In this document: positions 1 to 7,904 of the stretch, piece by piece
How the letters are laid out: every line of letters starts with the position of its first letter
How positions within the stretch are numbered: position 1 is the stretch's first letter
Source of the DNA: Deltaproteobacteria bacterium
GTDB lineage: Bacteria > Desulfobacterota > Desulfobaccia > Desulfobaccales > 0-14-0-80-60-11
Direction of reading: 5' to 3'
Assembly: GCA_030018495.1 (NCBI GenBank)
Contig: JASEFS010000002.1
Coordinates: forward strand, 139,359-188,627
DNA: 49,269 bases
Translations under genes and position numbers: made by a program
The notes under the pieces: generated by a model
Seen by the model: the letters and a program-made list of their open reading frames with translations, nothing else
Told to the model about the DNA's origin: nothing
Database searches by the model: none

Positions 1-40
1 GCCCTTTTCCTCTTTCGCCTTTTTCCTCTCAAAAAAAGTA
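1..40. repeat. pyrimidine-rich tract with about 8-bp period
   Basis: The first 30 bases read as loosely repeated 8-base blocks (GCCCTTTT, CCTCTTTC, GCCTTTTT, CCTCTC). Similar blocks recur near 24.5 and 24.7 kb. No gene is visible from here to the first CDS. The window edge cuts the context, so what lies to the left is unknown. Confidence 0.35.
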
Positions 41-177
41 GCGCCAGCGCCTTCGCCGGCAAGGAACCGCGGGCGCGGCGGTTCTGCACTCTATTCACAG
101 CGGTCTCTAGGCCAGGATGATCGCTGCAATTCCCTTATCAAAACCGGCTAAATTTGGGATAATAACTCGTAATTTAT

Positions 178-1173
178 ATGAGCGGCACAGGCAAGACCTT
201 AGTCACCGGCGGCACCGGGTTTGTGGGCCGGGCCGTGGTCATGGAGCTCCTGGCGGGCGGGCGGGAGGTGCGGGTGCTGGTGCGCGATCCCGAACACCCG
301 GCCTTGCAGGGACTTCAGGTGGAGACGGTCCGGGGCGACCTCAGGGATGCGGCTTCCTTGCAAACCGCGGTCAAGGGCTGCTCCCACCTTTTTCATGTGG
401 CCGCCGATTACCGTCTCTGGGTGCCCGACCCCCAGGAGATGTATGCCGTCAATGTCCAGGGAACGAAAAATCTGCTTACCGCCGCGGCTGACGCCGGAGT
501 ATCCCGCGTCGTCTATACCAGCACGGTCGGCGCCTTGGGCAATCCCGGCAATGGTGTGCCTGGTACCGAAACCACTCCGGTTTGCCTGGCTGATATGGTC
601 GGCCCTTACAAGCGCTCCAAGTTCCAGGCAGAGCAGGCGGTCCTGGAATTCGCCCGCCAGGGGCTCCCCGTAGTGCTGGTGCATCCCAGTGCGCCGGTGG
701 GGCCCTGGGATTCCCGGCCCACCCCTACCGGTAAAATCATCGTAGACTTTCTTAAGGGCCGCATGCCCGCGTATCTGGAAACCGGCCTGAACCTGGTGCA
801 TGTCAGGGATGTGGCCCGGGGACACATCCTGGCCGAAGAGCGCGGCCGCGTGGGGGAAAAATACATCCTGGGCCACCAAAATATGAGCCTCTCGGAGATA
901 CTGCAAATGTTGGCCGAAGTCAGCGGGCGCCCGGCCCCGAAGCTCCGCCTGCCTTATTTTCCCATCCTGTGCCTGGCGTACGTGAACGAATTCTGGGCCA
1001 CCTGCATCAGCCGGCAGCCGCCCCGGATGCCCCTGGCCGCGGTAAAAATGGCTAAAAAATTTATGTATTTTGATAGCTCCAAAGCGGTGCGGGAGTTGGG
1101 CCTACCCCAAACCCCGGTGCGACAGGCCCTGGCGGAGGCGGTATCCTGGTTTAAGGAACGCGGCTACGCTTGA
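178..1173 (+). CDS. hpnA: HpnA-like hopanoid-associated sugar epimerase (NAD-dependent SDR)
   Basis: This is a 331-residue extended short-chain dehydrogenase. The N-terminal Rossmann fold carries a TGGTGFVG nucleotide-binding motif at residues 10-17. The active site has TST at 114-116 and the Tyr-x3-Lys pair at Y144/K148. Length and sequence match the HpnA dehydratase/epimerase family of hopanoid loci, thought to act on the sugar or polyol side chain of extended hopanoids. The next gene on the same strand is hpnH, which strengthens the assignment. The ATG at 178 gives a full-length Rossmann start, although no strong ribosome site precedes it. The exact substrate is not established for the family. 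A general NDP-sugar epimerase is the alternative. Confidence 0.85.
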   Translation: MSGTGKTLVTGGTGFVGRAVVMELLAGGREVRVLVRDPEHPALQGLQVETVRGDLRDAASLQTAVKGCSHLFHVAADYRLWVPDPQEMYAVNVQGTKNLLTAAADAGVSRVVYTSTVGALGNPGNGVPGTETTPVCLADMVGPYKRSKFQAEQAVLEFARQGLPVVLVHPSAPVGPWDSRPTPTGKIIVDFLKGRMPAYLETGLNLVHVRDVARGHILAEERGRVGEKYILGHQNMSLSEILQMLAEVSGRPAPKLRLPYFPILCLAYVNEFWATCISRQPPRMPLAAVKMAKKFMYFDSSKAVRELGLPQTPVRQALAEAVSWFKERGYA

Positions 1174-1212
1174 TTTTTGTTGTTAAAAATAAGCATTTAT
1201 TAGACAAGGGCT

Positions 1213-1241
1213 TTGATTTTTTTCCCTTTTATGCATATCCT
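1213..1241 (+). promoter_or_regulatory. possible sigma70-type promoter before hpnH
   Basis: TTGATT (1213-1218) and TATCCT (1236-1241) are separated by 17 bases in an AT-rich 124-bp gap between hpnA and hpnH. The -10 element is a weak match. The gap suggests hpnH may have its own promoter, but read-through from hpnA is equally possible. Confidence 0.3.
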
Positions 1242-1297
1242 TTAATCTGAACGAAGCAAGACCAGAACTCCAAACTTCAGCGATACAGAATCAAACC

Positions 1298-2290
1298 ATG
1301 CGTTTTCCTGCAAGTCTCAGCGTTGATCTCACTCGCTATCTCATGAAAAAGCGCCTGGCGCGGGAAGAGAAATTCCCCCTGGTGCTGATGTTGGAGCCCA
1401 CCCACCAGTGCAACTTGTCCTGTGCAGGTTGCGGGCGCATCCAGGAATACCGAAACACTTTGGACCAATGTATGTCCCTGGATGATTGCCTGGCTGCGGT
1501 GGATGAGTGCGGCGCCCCGGTGGTGACGGTTACCGGCGGCGAACCGTTGATCTACCCGCCCGTGTATGAACTCCTGGAGGAGCTCATCCACCGAAAGAAG
1601 CATATCTACTTGTGCACCAATGCCATTCTCCTGGAGAGGGCCTTGCCCCGCCTGCCGGTCAGCAAGCGGCTGACGCTGAGCATACACCTGGACGGCATGG
1701 CCTCCACCCACGACCTCATTTTAGGCCGGCCAGGTTTGTTCAATATTGCCATCAAGGCAATTAAGGCCGCCAAGGAGCGCGGGATCAGGGTCTGCACCAA
1801 TACCACCATTTATAAGCAAACGGACATAACGGAAATTGAAGCGCTTTTCGCCTACCTGACGGAGTTGGGGATTGACGGGATTCTGGTATCCCCGGCCTTC
1901 AGCTTCAACGGCGTGGCTCCCGAGCTTTTTTTGAGCCGGGAAGAAATTAAGGAAAAATTCACCCGCCTTACTCTAAACGGGTTCAATTTCAGATTTTTCA
2001 GTACGCCGCTGTATCTCAGCTTCCTTAGGGGGGAGCGCCATTATGACTGCACCCCCTGGGCCAATCCCACCCGGGGTCCCCAGGGCTGGCGCTCGCCCTG
2101 TTATCAAATTCTGGATTGTCACTATCCTAGTTTTGCCGAGTTGATGGAGCGCACCGACTGGGACCGTTACGGCACGGGCCGCGATCCCCGCTGCGCCCAA
2201 TGCATGATGCACTCGGGGTTTGAGCCGAGCGTGGTGCGCCAGATGGGCCCCAAGGAAGCGTGGCAGATGCTGCGTTGGAATCTCACCTGA
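1298..2290 (+). CDS. hpnH: HpnH-type radical SAM adenosyl-hopene transferase
   Basis: This 330-residue radical SAM enzyme has the CX3CX2C [4Fe-4S] motif at C38, C42 and C45 and a GGEP SAM-binding motif at 80-83. Further cysteines sit in the C-terminal region (RCAQC near residue 300). The N-terminal region and length match HpnH, which joins the 5'-deoxyadenosyl radical to diploptene to make adenosylhopane, the first step of C35 hopanoid synthesis. It follows hpnA on the same strand, which fits a hopanoid side-chain locus. No squalene-hopene cyclase or hpnG lies in this window, so the rest of the pathway must be elsewhere. Start is the ATG at 1298. Confidence 0.9.
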   Translation: MRFPASLSVDLTRYLMKKRLAREEKFPLVLMLEPTHQCNLSCAGCGRIQEYRNTLDQCMSLDDCLAAVDECGAPVVTVTGGEPLIYPPVYELLEELIHRKKHIYLCTNAILLERALPRLPVSKRLTLSIHLDGMASTHDLILGRPGLFNIAIKAIKAAKERGIRVCTNTTIYKQTDITEIEALFAYLTELGIDGILVSPAFSFNGVAPELFLSREEIKEKFTRLTLNGFNFRFFSTPLYLSFLRGERHYDCTPWANPTRGPQGWRSPCYQILDCHYPSFAELMERTDWDRYGTGRDPRCAQCMMHSGFEPSVVRQMGPKEAWQMLRWNLT

Positions 2291-2329
2291 TCGAGCCGCC
2301 TCCGGTCTGCGGCCTGCCAACCTGCGGCT

Positions 2330-4042
2330 TTGAACCCGACTTCGACCCCTAAAGACTTTGATAGTTATATGGGCCTGGCCGTGCTTTTGGGTGCGGCGGC
2401 CGCCGTATTTCTGCCTTGCCTGACGGCGCTGCCCCTGATTCGCGGCGAGGCCATGTTCGCCCTCATCCCCAAGGAAATGCTGGATGCGGGCAATTGGCTT
2501 ACCCCCACCTTAAACGGCGTTCCTTACCTGGACAAACCCCCGCTCCTTTATTGGCTTACAGCCGTGTCATATCAAATTTTCGGAGTGTCTGAATGGGCCG
2601 CCCGGGTGCCTAATCTCCTGTGCGCGCTGGGGGAAATCTGGTTCACCTGCCTGATAGGCGCCTATGTCCTGAATCGCCGGGCCGCCTGGCTGGGAGGGTT
2701 CATCCTTTTTACCAGCGTGGGGTTTTTCAGCCAGCACCTGATTATCTATTTGGACCACCTCATCAGCCTGAGCCTGGTTGCCTCGCTCTATTGTTTTCTC
2801 CGTTGGCGGGAGCGCTTTGCGATAAGGTGGGCGTCTTTGTTTTATCTTTGCCTGACCGCCGGTTTTTTGAGCAAGGGCTTGGTGGGGCTGGTGTTTCCTG
2901 TTCTCATTTGCAGCATCTTTGCTGTTTATCCGCGGCGGCCGGGAACGTTGGCCTTATTTTTCTCCCCCTGGGGTTGGGCCGTCTTTTTGCTGCTGGTGAC
3001 GCCCTGGCTGGCAGCCATGGAAATCAACCACCCCGGCTTCCTGAGGCATTATTTTGTCAATGAACAGATCATGCGGTTTTTGGGACAGCGCCAGCCCATG
3101 GATATCAACTCTTTCTCCCTGCCCGGTTTCTGGCTGCTTTTTGGCATCTGGCTGCTGCCCTGGACGCCGCTCCTGCCGGAAGCCCTGTACCGCTTTTGGC
3201 GGGAAGCGGCAGCCGGTCCCGCCCCCGGCCCGAGTCGCCTCATTTTGATCTGGCCCGCAGTAATTCTGGGCTTCTTTACGCTGTCTTCCAGCCGCATCGA
3301 ATACTATTCCCTGCCGGCCCTCCCGGCTTTGTCCCTGGTATTGGGGTGGCGGCTTCAAAGACTTGTCGAATCCCAAAGGGACCGCAGCCTGTCCGGCGCG
3401 CTTCTGCTGCTGGCGGTGGCGGGAGTGCTGATAACCGTATGCCTGCCTTATCTCGAGAACTTGTTTGCCGCCAACCGCCGGGAGTGCATCGGGCTTTTTG
3501 AACTTATCCAACCGGTGGCCCGCCGGTTCCTCCTGGTAATCCCTCCCCTGGCCGCGCTGGGAGCTTTGGCAGGCCGGCGCCGCCCCTCGCGGGGGTTGGC
3601 TGTTTATGGCATCTTGGCTGTGGCGATGTTGTTCTTCACTTTCAAATCCTACAGCGCCATTTCTCCTTTGGTGAGCGACAAAATCCCCGGCGAATATATC
3701 AGGAGCTTCGCCGGACCGGACGATCTGGTCATAATGGAATCCATCGAGGAATTCGAATATGGCGCGTCTCTGGCTTTTTATGCGGACCGCCGCATTCTGC
3801 TGGTCAAGCGCGGCGAGCTGCCCCAATTTCCTTATCCGGTGCCGGCCGAGCAGAATTATTTAATCCCTCCGAACCTGCTCAAAGAACTTTGGCGGGGACC
3901 GCATCGGGTTTTCATCTTGGCCGACGAAGTTTTGCAGCTCGAGGCATACCTCAGCCGGGCCCCGGTGCAGGTGGCCTTCACCGGGAAGCGCCTTCTGGTG
4001 AACCGAAATCCCCAACTGGCGGAAAACCCTTTAAGGGAATAG
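2330..4042 (+). CDS. ArnT-like (GT83/GT39) membrane glycosyltransferase
   Basis: This 570-residue polytopic membrane protein has many hydrophobic segments and a soluble C-terminal part from about residue 450. The first periplasmic loop carries the family signature: RGEAMFALIPKEML, then GNWLTP and LNGVPYLDKPPLLYWL at about residues 38-82. These match the ArnT/GT39 superfamily, which transfers sugars from polyprenyl-phosphate donors to lipids or proteins on the outer face of the inner membrane. The usual acidic DE pair is replaced by GE. It follows hpnH by 39 bp, so hopanoid or lipid A glycosylation are both conceivable acceptors. That is inference. TTG at 2330 is taken as start; ATG at 2369 is an alternative. 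Confidence 0.75.
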   Translation: MNPTSTPKDFDSYMGLAVLLGAAAAVFLPCLTALPLIRGEAMFALIPKEMLDAGNWLTPTLNGVPYLDKPPLLYWLTAVSYQIFGVSEWAARVPNLLCALGEIWFTCLIGAYVLNRRAAWLGGFILFTSVGFFSQHLIIYLDHLISLSLVASLYCFLRWRERFAIRWASLFYLCLTAGFLSKGLVGLVFPVLICSIFAVYPRRPGTLALFFSPWGWAVFLLLVTPWLAAMEINHPGFLRHYFVNEQIMRFLGQRQPMDINSFSLPGFWLLFGIWLLPWTPLLPEALYRFWREAAAGPAPGPSRLILIWPAVILGFFTLSSSRIEYYSLPALPALSLVLGWRLQRLVESQRDRSLSGALLLLAVAGVLITVCLPYLENLFAANRRECIGLFELIQPVARRFLLVIPPLAALGALAGRRRPSRGLAVYGILAVAMLFFTFKSYSAISPLVSDKIPGEYIRSFAGPDDLVIMESIEEFEYGASLAFYADRRILLVKRGELPQFPYPVPAEQNYLIPPNLLKELWRGPHRVFILADEVLQLEAYLSRAPVQVAFTGKRLLVNRNPQLAENPLRE

Positions 4043-4140
4043 GGCCATCGGCGATTTCACCGCTAATTTCTCCCCCGGTGAAATCCGCCGATATTCCTGC
4101 CTTTGCTGAAACTCAAGCGGCGCCGGCTGTTCGGCCCGGC

Positions 4141-4587
4141 CTAATCTCCCCATATCATATCGCTGCGGACCCAGCCGATTTGTTCGTTTTCAAGATAGTA
4201 GCCGATTTTTATCCAATTGCCGTTGCGGGCAAAAATTTTATAAACCTCTCCTTTTTCCACCGTGGTCACCACTTTGTGCCGCAGACCGGGACCCTGGCGT
4301 ACATTGACCTTATCTTTCAGCACCACGGCCGTGGGAACATCTGACAAAAGCGGGCGGTAAATCCAGCCCTTGTTGCCCATCCAATCCTGAAATCGGACCC
4401 AGTCGCCTTTTCTCTCCAGGATCTCCAGCGGATATCCAAGGTGCGCTTGAAAGAGCACCTCGCTTTTGAGACTGGGGCCGCTGCGAATATTGACCTTTTC
4501 TTTGCCGATGCTCTTCATGGTTGTTCCCCAGCAGGGAACGGCAGCTAAAAATAGGATAAACAGCGATGAAAGTATGCTTCTGTGCAT
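4141..4587 (-). CDS. secreted protein with two SH3b domains
   Basis: This 148-residue protein begins with a signal peptide (hydrophobic LFILFLAAVPCWG, residues 9-21), followed by two bacterial SH3 repeats at about 25-80 and 88-146. The repeats show the typical VNIRSGPSLKSEVL and VNVRQGPGLRHKV starts and the WI/WV turns of the fold. Such proteins usually bind cell-wall peptides or act as accessory domains to wall hydrolases, here as a free periplasmic module with no catalytic part. It is transcribed away from the rhomboid gene, with a 432-bp divergent space. A ribosome site (AGGAGGGCGG) lies just before the ATG at 4587. The partner is unknown. Confidence 0.8.
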   Translation of the reverse strand: MHRSILSSLFILFLAAVPCWGTTMKSIGKEKVNIRSGPSLKSEVLFQAHLGYPLEILERKGDWVRFQDWMGNKGWIYRPLLSDVPTAVVLKDKVNVRQGPGLRHKVVTTVEKGEVYKIFARNGNWIKIGYYLENEQIGWVRSDMIWGD

Positions 4588-5019
4588 GACCGCCCTCCTT
4601 TGGAAATTATTTTTTCCAGACCATCGGGCCTGTCACAGCCTCTAAGATGTGCTGAAAAGTTTGATTACCTGAAAATTGCGTGCGTGAAAAATCAACTAAT
4701 AGGCAGGAACAGCCACAAGCGGCTAGAGTTTGCTTCACCCAGGTCTTGCTAATCTCACCTCCTCCTCACAGTGGTGTAACTCGCTACCGACGTCCATCCT
4801 ATAAAGGATAGGAAAACCTTGTCAACCATTTTCGGGCGAGGTGGTCCGGAACGGGTTCCGGATCCAGGTTCGGGGCCAATTTGGCAGGAACTCCGCAAAA
4901 AAGAATTATTTTTAACTTATGATCCTCAGCGGTTCACAAAAGGCCTGCACTGCCGCCCGGCTTGCCACTGCTTAAAGTAAGACTTATTATCAATTGCATC
5001 AGCTCGGTTCGGAAAAAAT
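4588..5019. other. 432-bp non-coding space between divergent genes
   Basis: There is no plausible gene. It holds the ribosome site of the SH3 gene, a hairpin CCTAT-N5-ATAGG near 4798, and a perfect 8-bp-arm palindrome TCCGGAAC-GG-GTTCCGGA at 4845-4862. The minus-strand leader of the SH3 gene could be structured and over 200 nt long. I compared it by eye with c-di-AMP, c-di-GMP, cobalamin and glycine riboswitch core motifs and found no convincing match. Confidence 0.5.
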
Positions 5020-5733
5020 ATGATCCCTTTAAGAGACAGCATTCCTTCTTCCCGCACCCCGTCGCTGAATTACCTCATCATAATTATTAATGTGGTGATT
5101 TTTTTCCTGGAAATAAGCCTGGGCAGGTCCCAGTTGGAACAGGTGGTCATGACCTTCGGGTTTGTCCCCCAACGCTTTTTAAACCAACTTAGAGACGGCA
5201 ATGTTGTCGCTTCCTTTGTGCCCGTTTTTACCTCCATGTTTCTCCACGGCGGCTGGCTCCATCTCATCGGCAATATGTGGACCCTGTTTATTTTCGGAGA
5301 CAACATCGAGGACACCTTCGGCCATGGACGTTTCCTGCTGTTTTATCTGAGCTGCGGCGTAGTCGCGGCCCTCGCCCAACTGGCCGTGGCCCCTCATTCC
5401 TCTATGCCCATGGTGGGCGCCAGCGGCGCCATCGCCGGTATCATGGGCGCCTATTTTACGCTGTTTCCCCATGCCCGGGTCCTGACCCTGGTGCCTATTG
5501 TCTTTTTTGTCATTATTGAGATACCTGCTTACGTGTTTTTGGGTCTGTGGTTCCTTCTGCAATTTTTTTCCGGCACCGTCGCCATCGGGGTAAGCGGCGC
5601 AGCAGAAGAAATCCGCGGCGGCGTGGCCTTCTGGGCGCATATCGGCGGCTTCGCAACGGGTTTTCTCGTGGTGCTTTTCTTCCTGCGAGGCGGCTTCCTG
5701 GCTGACCGTCAGCGGCAGAGCCGGCGCGCCTGA
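5020..5733 (+). CDS. rhomboid-family intramembrane serine protease
   Basis: This 237-residue protein with about six or seven membrane helices has the full rhomboid signature. The HGGWLHLIGNM stretch (76-86) gives the oxyanion-hole His/Asn region, the nucleophile S135 lies in GASG (133-136), and the catalytic H207 lies in AHIGG. It should cleave membrane proteins within or near the bilayer. Substrates cannot be inferred. The next gene (radical SAM) follows after 23 bp on the same strand, so they may be co-transcribed. ATG at 5020 sits at the natural start of the cytoplasmic N-terminus (MIPLRDS, typical of the family). Confidence 0.9.
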   Translation: MIPLRDSIPSSRTPSLNYLIIIINVVIFFLEISLGRSQLEQVVMTFGFVPQRFLNQLRDGNVVASFVPVFTSMFLHGGWLHLIGNMWTLFIFGDNIEDTFGHGRFLLFYLSCGVVAALAQLAVAPHSSMPMVGASGAIAGIMGAYFTLFPHARVLTLVPIVFFVIIEIPAYVFLGLWFLLQFFSGTVAIGVSGAAEEIRGGVAFWAHIGGFATGFLVVLFFLRGGFLADRQRQSRRA

Positions 5734-5756
5734 ACCCTTTTTAGCCTTCGCCAAAA

Positions 5757-7064
5757 ATGAAAGTCCTTTTGATTCAGCCTTCCCGCCTGCAGTCTAATGG
5801 TCGGGTTCTAAAACGCCGCCGCCGGTGGCTCTTGGGGATGACGCTTCCTTACGTGGCCGCGCTCACTCCCAGTGACATTCAGGTAAAGATCAAGGACGAC
5901 CTCCTGGAAGAGGTCACCTTTCGGGAAGACTGCGATCTGGTGGGTTTGTCCTTTATGTCCCATCAGACTCCCCGGGCCTACCAAATTGCCCGGGGGTACC
6001 GGCAGCGGGGCATTCCTGTGGTGATGGGGGGATTTCATGCCACTCTGGCTCCCGATGAGTGCCAGGAGCAGGCCGACGCCCTGGTGCTGGGCGAAGCTGA
6101 AGGAGCCTGGCCCCGCCTGCTGGCGGATTTCCAGGCCGGACGCCTGCAGCCTCTGTATCGCAATGAGCAGACCCCGGACCTGAAAAATCTGCCGGTGCCG
6201 CGCTACGATCTCCTGAATCTGAAGAGATACAAGCTTTTGAACATCCCCTCGCAGACCACCCGGGGTTGTCCCTACGCCTGCAACTATTGCGAGGTGACTC
6301 AGGTGTATGGCGGCAAATACCGGCACCGGCCCGTGGCGGAAGTCATTCATGAAATCAAGCAGATCCAGCGTATTACCGGCAGCCCTTTCATTTACTTCGT
6401 GGACGACAATTTTGTTGCCAACCGCCGCCACGCTATGGCCGTCATGGAGCAGCTCATTCCCCTCAAACTGGGTTACGGCTGCCTGGCCACGGTGAATGTG
6501 GGCAACGATGCCGAACTTCTTGACCTGATGAAATTAAGCGGCTGCCTCCACATCAACATCGGTATGGAAAGCATCAGCCCCGAGAGCCTCGCGGCCATTA
6601 ACAAGAAACAAAACAAGATCAAGGATTATGAGAGGCAATTCAAGGCCTTGCGGGACCGGGGCATCGGCTACTCGGTGAATGTCATGTTCGGCCTGGACGG
6701 CGACAAACCGGATATTTTCGGGGCCACTGTGGACTTTCTTATCAAAATCAAGGCACCGGTGGCTTTTATGTTCATCCTGGCGCCGCGGCCAGGCACCAAG
6801 ATCCGGGCCAAACTTCTCGAAGAAGACCGCATTTTCGATCATCAATGGCCCAATTACTGCGGCTTCAAGGTGGTGTTCCATCCCAGGCACATGACCCCCC
6901 GCCAACTCGAGGATGAATTCTGGCGAGCCCAGCGGCGGTTCTATTCGCCCCTTTCTCTGCTCAAACGTCTTACCCCTCGCTTATACTCCTGGGAAATGTT
7001 ACCATTTAATGTAATCTTCGCCTGGTCGGTGCGAAGACGCCTCCATCCTTTGGAGCCATTTTAA
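5757..7064 (+). CDS. B12-binding-domain radical SAM enzyme
   Basis: This 435-residue protein has an N-terminal cobalamin-binding-like Rossmann domain (about 1-130, with GLSFMSHQTP and VVMGGFHATLAPDE), then a radical SAM core with CX3CX2C at C171, C175 and C178, and a C-terminal extension from about 360. This layout is that of class B radical SAM proteins, which often methylate unactivated carbons or rearrange lipids and cofactors. Being near hpnA-hpnH makes a hopanoid or lipid substrate attractive (HpnJ and HpnP belong to the wider class), but the resemblance is not specific and I do not assign it. It lies in an apparent operon with the rhomboid and TPR genes. Confidence 0.8.
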   Translation: MKVLLIQPSRLQSNGRVLKRRRRWLLGMTLPYVAALTPSDIQVKIKDDLLEEVTFREDCDLVGLSFMSHQTPRAYQIARGYRQRGIPVVMGGFHATLAPDECQEQADALVLGEAEGAWPRLLADFQAGRLQPLYRNEQTPDLKNLPVPRYDLLNLKRYKLLNIPSQTTRGCPYACNYCEVTQVYGGKYRHRPVAEVIHEIKQIQRITGSPFIYFVDDNFVANRRHAMAVMEQLIPLKLGYGCLATVNVGNDAELLDLMKLSGCLHINIGMESISPESLAAINKKQNKIKDYERQFKALRDRGIGYSVNVMFGLDGDKPDIFGATVDFLIKIKAPVAFMFILAPRPGTKIRAKLLEEDRIFDHQWPNYCGFKVVFHPRHMTPRQLEDEFWRAQRRFYSPLSLLKRLTPRLYSWEMLPFNVIFAWSVRRRLHPLEPF

Positions 7065-7082
7065 CAATCCGGCGGTTTCAAC

Positions 7083-7841
7083 TTGCCCAGATATGGACGA
7101 TTCCCGGCCTTTGCCGCGATTATTGCCGTTTTCCTGGTAATCTCAGGGCTCAAGACCCCGGCAGCATACCCTAGTCCCTACGACACGGTGGAGGAACCTC
7201 CCGCTTCTGCTCCCCGCGGTGACGTCTTTCTCCGGGGCAAAGACTATGAGAACGCCATCAAAGCTTATCAAAAGGCCCTGAAGGAACATGGCGACGCTGC
7301 CGACCTGCACTATAACCTGGGCTTGGCCTACGCCGGGCTGGGCCGCTACCGGGAAGCCCTGGTCTCCTTTCAGGAAGCCGTCCGCCTTAGCCCCACCTGG
7401 GGGCAGGCCCTGGTCAGCCTCGGCGCCGCGCATCTAAAAGTGAAAAATTATCGCGAAGCCGGCGAAGTTTTGAAAAAAGCCCTGGATTACCATCCGGAAG
7501 ACGCGGAAGCCCTTTACCTCCTGGGATTGGCTTATGGGCGGCAGAACCGGCACCAGGAGGCCGGGGAAGCCTTCGCGCAGGCCTTGCGGCTTAAGCCGGA
7601 CCATCAGCAGGCCCAAAAGAATTTGGGCATGGCCAACCTCAAGCTGGAACGCTGGGATGAGGCCGGCGAAGCCTTTCAAAAAGCGGTGCTCTTAAAGCCG
7701 GACGACCCCGAGGCCCGCCTCGGTCTGTGCGCTTATTACTTCAAGAAAGGCGACCGCCAGGCCGCGGCCCGGGAATACAAGAAACTGGAAGAACTGGACA
7801 AAGACTTGGCAAAACAGCTTGCCGACCTTATTAACAAATAA
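7083..7841 (+). CDS. exported TPR-repeat protein
   Basis: This 252-residue protein has a signal-like N-terminus (hydrophobic 9-25) and about five or six tetratricopeptide repeats from residue 48 onward, seen as the repeated AxxxLGxAYxxxGRYxEA pattern at about 34-residue spacing. TPR arrays are protein-protein scaffolds, so a periplasmic assembly or tethering role is likely, without a specific partner. It starts 18 bp after the radical SAM gene, using TTG at 7083, which is needed to include the signal peptide. It could equally be a membrane-anchored protein if the N-terminal helix is not cleaved. Confidence 0.75.
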   Translation: MPRYGRFPAFAAIIAVFLVISGLKTPAAYPSPYDTVEEPPASAPRGDVFLRGKDYENAIKAYQKALKEHGDAADLHYNLGLAYAGLGRYREALVSFQEAVRLSPTWGQALVSLGAAHLKVKNYREAGEVLKKALDYHPEDAEALYLLGLAYGRQNRHQEAGEAFAQALRLKPDHQQAQKNLGMANLKLERWDEAGEAFQKAVLLKPDDPEARLGLCAYYFKKGDRQAAAREYKKLEELDKDLAKQLADLINK

Positions 7842-7850
7842 AATCCTTTG

Positions 7851-7898
7851 CTCCTTGGCGCCTTGGCGTGAGTTTTTTTGGCGCCTTGGCGTGAGATT
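7851..7898. repeat. tandem CCTTGGCG-type 8-bp repeat
   Basis: The gap after the TPR gene holds CTCCTTGGCGCCTTGGCGTGAG followed by a second partial copy ending GCGCCTTGGCGTGAG, separated by a T-run. It is an 8-bp word (CCTTGGCG) with interruptions. Its second copy is readable in frame with the following gene, which would give a false TTG start at 7878. The true ATG is at 7905. Confidence 0.6.
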
Positions 7899-7904
7899 TT
7901 CTTA

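Noticed and set aside
2954-3826. Minus-strand open frame of 290 codons antisense to the ArnT-like gene
   Set aside because: The sense protein has membrane helices and family motifs; the antisense product is Gln/Arg/Pro-rich with no domain.
4588-5019. Known riboswitch (c-di-AMP, c-di-GMP, cobalamin, glycine)
   Set aside because: Single short similarities such as CTGGGTGAAGC on the minus strand were seen, but the other required core blocks are missing.
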